Assembly (NCBI RefSeq): GCF_900115755.1 | Contig: NZ_FOXQ01000001.1 | Location: forward strand, 62,001-126,000 | DNA length: 64,000 bases | Direction of reading: 5' to 3' | Origin: Parafilimonas terrae | Lineage (GTDB): Bacteria; Bacteroidota; Bacteroidia; Chitinophagales; Chitinophagaceae | In this document: positions 61,254 to 64,000 of the stretch, in pieces | How the letters are laid out: every line of letters begins with the position of its first letter | Position numbering within the stretch: position 1 is the first letter of the stretch | Position numbers and translations under genes: made by a program | The notes under the pieces: model-generated | Databases searched by the model: none | Seen by the model: the letters and a program-made list of their open reading frames with translations, nothing else | What the model was told of the DNA's origin: nothing

Positions 61254-62222
61254 ATGCTGTACAACGTTTTAAAAATATGGGTAAGACTTGCCGCCCATAT
61301 TTTTTGCCGTAAGATTATCATTAACAACAGAAAGATATTAAAAGAAAAAGGGCCATTATTAATTGCCTGCAATCATCCTAACTCCTTCCTGGATTCTGTA
61401 ATATTAGATATATTATTTGAGCAGCCTTTATGGTCGCTGGCACGCGGCGATGCATTCATCAGCAAAAAAGTAAGCCGCTTTTTTAAATCGGTGCGCATGC
61501 TGCCGGTTTACCGCGCCAGCGAAGGCGTTGAAAACCTTTCCGGGAATTATAAAACTTTTGAAGCATGCCTAAACATTTTCAGGCGAAACGGCCTGGTGCA
61601 TATTTATAGTGAAGGCAAATGCATTAATGAATGGCATTTACGGCCACTGAAAAAAGGAACGGCGCGGCTTGCCATAAAAGCATGGGAAGAAAATATTCCG
61701 CTGAAAGTATTGCCCGCCGGTATTAATTACAGTTCATTCAGAAGGTTTGGCAAAAACGTGTTCATCAACTTTGGTGAAATATTTACAGCAGATATTATTG
61801 ACTGGAACAGCACAGATGGAACACGCCATTTTTTATTTAATAACATACTGCGTAATCAATTGGAACAACTGGTTTTTGAAATTGATAAAAATGATAAGGC
61901 CAAACAGGTTGTTATGCTGCAACAGCAACCATCACAACTCAAAAAAATTATTTTAGCCATCCCTGCCATTGCGGGCCTGCTTATTCATTTGCCGTTGTAT
62001 ATGCCCGCAAAAAATTATGTATTGAAAAGGTTTGCCAACAGCGATCATTACGATTCTGTGCTTATCGGTATCCTGATTTTTACTTACCCGGTTTATTTGT
62101 TAATGATTACTTTAATAACTTTTGCTTTTACACAGAGCGCATGGGTTTTTCTTTTACTGCTAATTCTGCCTTTTACCGCATGGAGCTATGTTCAGTTGAA
62201 AAAACAAATGGATAAGCAGTAA
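61254..62222 (+). CDS. 1-acyl-glycerol-3-phosphate acyltransferase-like (PlsC family) membrane protein
   Basis: 322 residues. The acyltransferase signature is present: NHPNSFLD (NHx4D, near residue 41) and, further on, HIYSEGKCINEW (the EGxx block). PlsC-like enzymes transfer acyl groups to lysophospholipids. Two C-terminal transmembrane helices (about residues 235-255 and 265-310, with IAGLLIHLPLYM and FTYPVYLLMITLI) make it longer than classical PlsC. The exact acceptor is unknown. It begins near a pyrimidine-rich spacer without a clear promoter. Confidence 0.88.
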   Translation: MLYNVLKIWVRLAAHIFCRKIIINNRKILKEKGPLLIACNHPNSFLDSVILDILFEQPLWSLARGDAFISKKVSRFFKSVRMLPVYRASEGVENLSGNYKTFEACLNIFRRNGLVHIYSEGKCINEWHLRPLKKGTARLAIKAWEENIPLKVLPAGINYSSFRRFGKNVFINFGEIFTADIIDWNSTDGTRHFLFNNILRNQLEQLVFEIDKNDKAKQVVMLQQQPSQLKKIILAIPAIAGLLIHLPLYMPAKNYVLKRFANSDHYDSVLIGILIFTYPVYLLMITLITFAFTQSAWVFLLLLILPFTAWSYVQLKKQMDKQ

Positions 62223-62371
62223 TCCGGGCAATTCATCTTTATTAAACTGAATATGCCATTGCATGCCCCCTTAAATGTTGTGGGAATTTGCAATGCTGAC
62301 TGACTGTTTAAATAAATTGAACAGCTTCAGCCGTTTATGAATACTTTTAAGGCCCAAAAATTTATAAGCTC

Positions 62372-63013
62372 ATGAAATACTTCCTGAAAAATTGCACAGG
62401 CATTTTATTGATTATGTTTTTATTCAACCTGCATGTGCATGCACAAAATGGCTGGGTTTCTTTATTTGATGGCAAATCTTTAGACGGCTGGAAAGTGGGT
62501 GATAATGCTTCAACATTCAGCGTTGACAGCGGCAGGATAAAAGTGAATGGTAAAACAGCCCATTTATTTTATGAAGGGCCTGTAAACAACCACAACTTTA
62601 AAAATTTTGAGTTTAAAGCAGAGGTGATGACGAGGGCGCACTCCAATTCAGGCATTTATTTTCATACACAATTTCAGCAGGGCGGCTGGCCGGCAAAAGG
62701 CTATGAAGTGCAGGTAAATAACTCGCACACAGACTGGCGCAGGACAGGGAGCTTATACGGCATTGATGATGTGAAAGAAGTAATAGCGCCTGATGATGTT
62801 TGGTTTACAGAATACATAAAAGTGCAGGGCAAGCACATTACAATAAAAATTAATGATAAAACAGTAGTTGATTATACCGAACCTGACAATATTGAAAAAC
62901 CGGCAAACGGCATAGGCAGGTTCATTTCAAACGGAACTTTTGCGCTGCAGGGCCACGATCCCGGAAGCACAGTTTACTTTAAAAACATAATGGTAAAGCC
63001 ACTTGCCGATTAA
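62372..63013 (+). CDS. DUF1080 (3-keto-disaccharide hydrolase-like) secreted protein
   Basis: 213 residues with a signal peptide (hydrophobic region LLIMFLFNLHVHAQ, cleavage near residue 25). DUF1080 pattern: GWVSLFDGKSLDGWKVGD at the start of the mature protein, SNSGIYFHTQFQ and GYEVQVNNSH in the middle, and GRFISNGTFALQGHDPGS near the end. The family has a concanavalin-like jelly roll and includes 3-keto-glycoside hydrolases. It stands alone, between the acyltransferase gene and the TetR gene; no oxidoreductase partner is beside it. Confidence 0.87.
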   Translation: MKYFLKNCTGILLIMFLFNLHVHAQNGWVSLFDGKSLDGWKVGDNASTFSVDSGRIKVNGKTAHLFYEGPVNNHNFKNFEFKAEVMTRAHSNSGIYFHTQFQQGGWPAKGYEVQVNNSHTDWRRTGSLYGIDDVKEVIAPDDVWFTEYIKVQGKHITIKINDKTVVDYTEPDNIEKPANGIGRFISNGTFALQGHDPGSTVYFKNIMVKPLAD

Positions 63014-63139
63014 GTGGTGCATTGCCATTCTTTTATAATTTTACTAAAGCACTACTGAAGATTAATATTTATTTAAGCTGAGGTAGTGCTTTTAATTTTA
63101 TAGAAGTTATTATTTAAAATATTAAAAATAAATTTGCGC

Positions 63140-63730
63140 ATGGCAAGAATAAGAACTGCAAAAGATGTATCACGTAAAGAAGTGATATTAAAAGCTGCGG
63201 CTGCGCTTTTTCATGCAAAAGGATATAAAGCAGCCAGCATGCGCGACCTTGCCGAAATGGTGGGCGTTGAAGCAGCAAGTTTATACAACCATATACGTTC
63301 TAAAACAGAATTGCTGCACGATATATGTTTTAATGTGGCCAACGTTTTTTGGGAGCATTTGAATAAGGTTGAACTCTCCGATGCCAGGCCCATTGAAAAG
63401 CTTGAAACGCTGCTGCGTTTTCACATAAAACAAATGATTGAAAACTTCCAGGAAGTTTATATAAGCGACAGGGAATGGCGTTACCTTATCGACCCTTATC
63501 TTTCAAATTATCAAAACCAGCGCCGCACTTACCGCAAGCGTTTTGCCGCCATTATTGAGCAGGGCATTGAAAACGGTGAGATCAATAAGATAGATGCATC
63601 CACAGCGGTGCTTATAGTTTTGCATGCTGTGAGCGGCATTGAAAGCTGGCACCGCAGTAAAATAAAAGTAAGCGGTGAAGAACTGGAAGAAAACATGATC
63701 ACCATTTTAATAGATGGTTTAAAAAAATAA
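63140..63730 (+). CDS. paaR: TetR/AcrR regulator, PaaR-like
   Basis: 196 residues from the ATG at 63140 (a TTG extends to 63134). N-terminal helix-turn-helix (about residues 26-50): MRDLAEMVGVEAASLYNHIRSKTELL, typical TetR. The C-terminal ligand domain follows. The next gene is paaE, so this is probably the PaaR-type repressor of the phenylacetate degradation genes, which responds to phenylacetyl-CoA in known systems. TAAATTTG (63129-63136) is an apparent -7 box, but is only three bases before the ATG and lacks a -33 element. Symbol given by context. Confidence 0.85.
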   Translation: MARIRTAKDVSRKEVILKAAAALFHAKGYKAASMRDLAEMVGVEAASLYNHIRSKTELLHDICFNVANVFWEHLNKVELSDARPIEKLETLLRFHIKQMIENFQEVYISDREWRYLIDPYLSNYQNQRRTYRKRFAAIIEQGIENGEINKIDASTAVLIVLHAVSGIESWHRSKIKVSGEELEENMITILIDGLKK

Positions 63731-63740
63731 CGGGGCATGC

Positions 63741-64000
63741 ATGTCAACACATTTTGAGAAGCTGCTTGTAAAAGAAGTGCGGCGTGAAACAGAAGATTGT
63801 GTTTCGGTTTTACTGGAAATTCCTCAAAACCTGCACGAAAAATTTGCCTACCAGCCCGGCCAGCATATAACACTGCGAACCTTTATTAACAATGAAGAAA
63901 TAAGAAGGTCTTATTCACTTTGCAGTTCGCCTTTGCATAAAGAATGGCGCATTGCTGTGAAAAAAGTTGACGGCGGCATTTTTTCTGAATTTGCCAACAG
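63741..64000 (+). CDS. paaE: PaaE-like phenylacetyl-CoA epoxidase reductase subunit, 5' part
   Basis: Partial: it starts at the ATG 63741, ten bases after the TetR stop, and runs off the window end after 86 codons. The visible N-terminus, MSTHFEKLLVKEVRRETEDC at the start, then YQPGQHITLR and RRSYSLCSSP, is the FAD-binding domain (RxYS motif) of the ferredoxin-NADP reductase family as found in PaaE. The missing C-terminal part should contain the NAD and 2Fe-2S domains. It suggests that a phenylacetate catabolic operon (paaABCDE) continues beyond the window. Other reductases of this fold are possible. Confidence 0.75.
   Translation, partial: MSTHFEKLLVKEVRRETEDCVSVLLEIPQNLHEKFAYQPGQHITLRTFINNEEIRRSYSLCSSPLHKEWRIAVKKVDGGIFSEFAN

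Noticed and set aside
63129-63136. TAAATTTG as promoter of the PaaR-like gene
   Set aside because: It is only three bases from the ATG and no -33 element is present; kept as a remark only.

Overview
The window looks like chromosome of a Bacteroidota bacterium, most likely a Chitinophagaceae-type soil or plant-litter degrader. The signs are a SusC/SusD pair heading a large glycan locus, leaders without Shine-Dalgarno sequences, promoters of the TTG / TAnnTTTG type, a DUF3098-uppP pair, HisKA_2 kinases with periplasmic TPRs, and AT-rich intergenic DNA. The species cannot be named from the sequence alone. No insertion sequence, prophage or CRISPR array was seen.

Region 1 (1-3.1 kb, minus strand): an autoregulated tetR-fabF pair whose palindromic operator lies exactly between the promoter elements, then DUF3098-uppP with a terminator hairpin between them.

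Region 2 (3.2-32.6 kb, all minus strand): a xylan utilization locus reading susC, susD, GH51, GH67, GH95, GH8, CE6-like, tandem CE1-CE1, CE1, CE1, BD-FAE-like esterase, GH51, small secreted protein, GH127, GH51, GH10, GH43. Together they would bind and import glucurono-arabinoxylan fragments, cut the backbone (GH10), trim xylo-oligosaccharides (GH8 from the reducing end, GH43), and remove glucuronate (GH67), arabinose (three different GH51, GH127), a fucose or L-galactose cap (GH95), and acetyl and feruloyl esters (CE set). A terminator-like structure after susD, a strong hairpin at 10.85 kb and a good promoter before GH127 split it into several transcripts. No regulator gene is adjacent.

Region 3 (33.1-43 kb): a HAD hydrolase, a CAU tRNA with promoter and terminator, then a two-component system (TPR sensor kinase plus sigma-54 activator with a GAFTGA loop). 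Divergent from it is a five-gene operon of three alpha/beta hydrolases, an isochorismatase-like hydrolase and a secreted cupin. Two operator-like palindromes exactly 30 bp apart and a -24/-12-like sequence in the shared spacer suggest that this pair controls the operon through sigma-54.

Region 4 (43-55 kb): MoxR, DUF58, BatA-type, DUF4175-like and GATase-like membrane proteins, then TldD (with a Tat-like leader) and TldE, with DUF4159 divergent. This is a conserved but poorly understood ATPase, VWA-type and metalloprotease group.

Region 5 (55-64 kb): housekeeping and accessory genes (lipocalin, Crp/Fnr regulator plus AhpD-like protein, Tex, acyltransferase, DUF1080), ending in a PaaR-like TetR gene and the cut-off start of paaE, probably the edge of a phenylacetate degradation cluster. 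Spacers in regions 2, 4 and 5 carry short dispersed repeats: a palindromic repeat that can be read as FFLDFL, a REP-like hairpin, and CAATATTCAAT and TTGAC micro-repeats.
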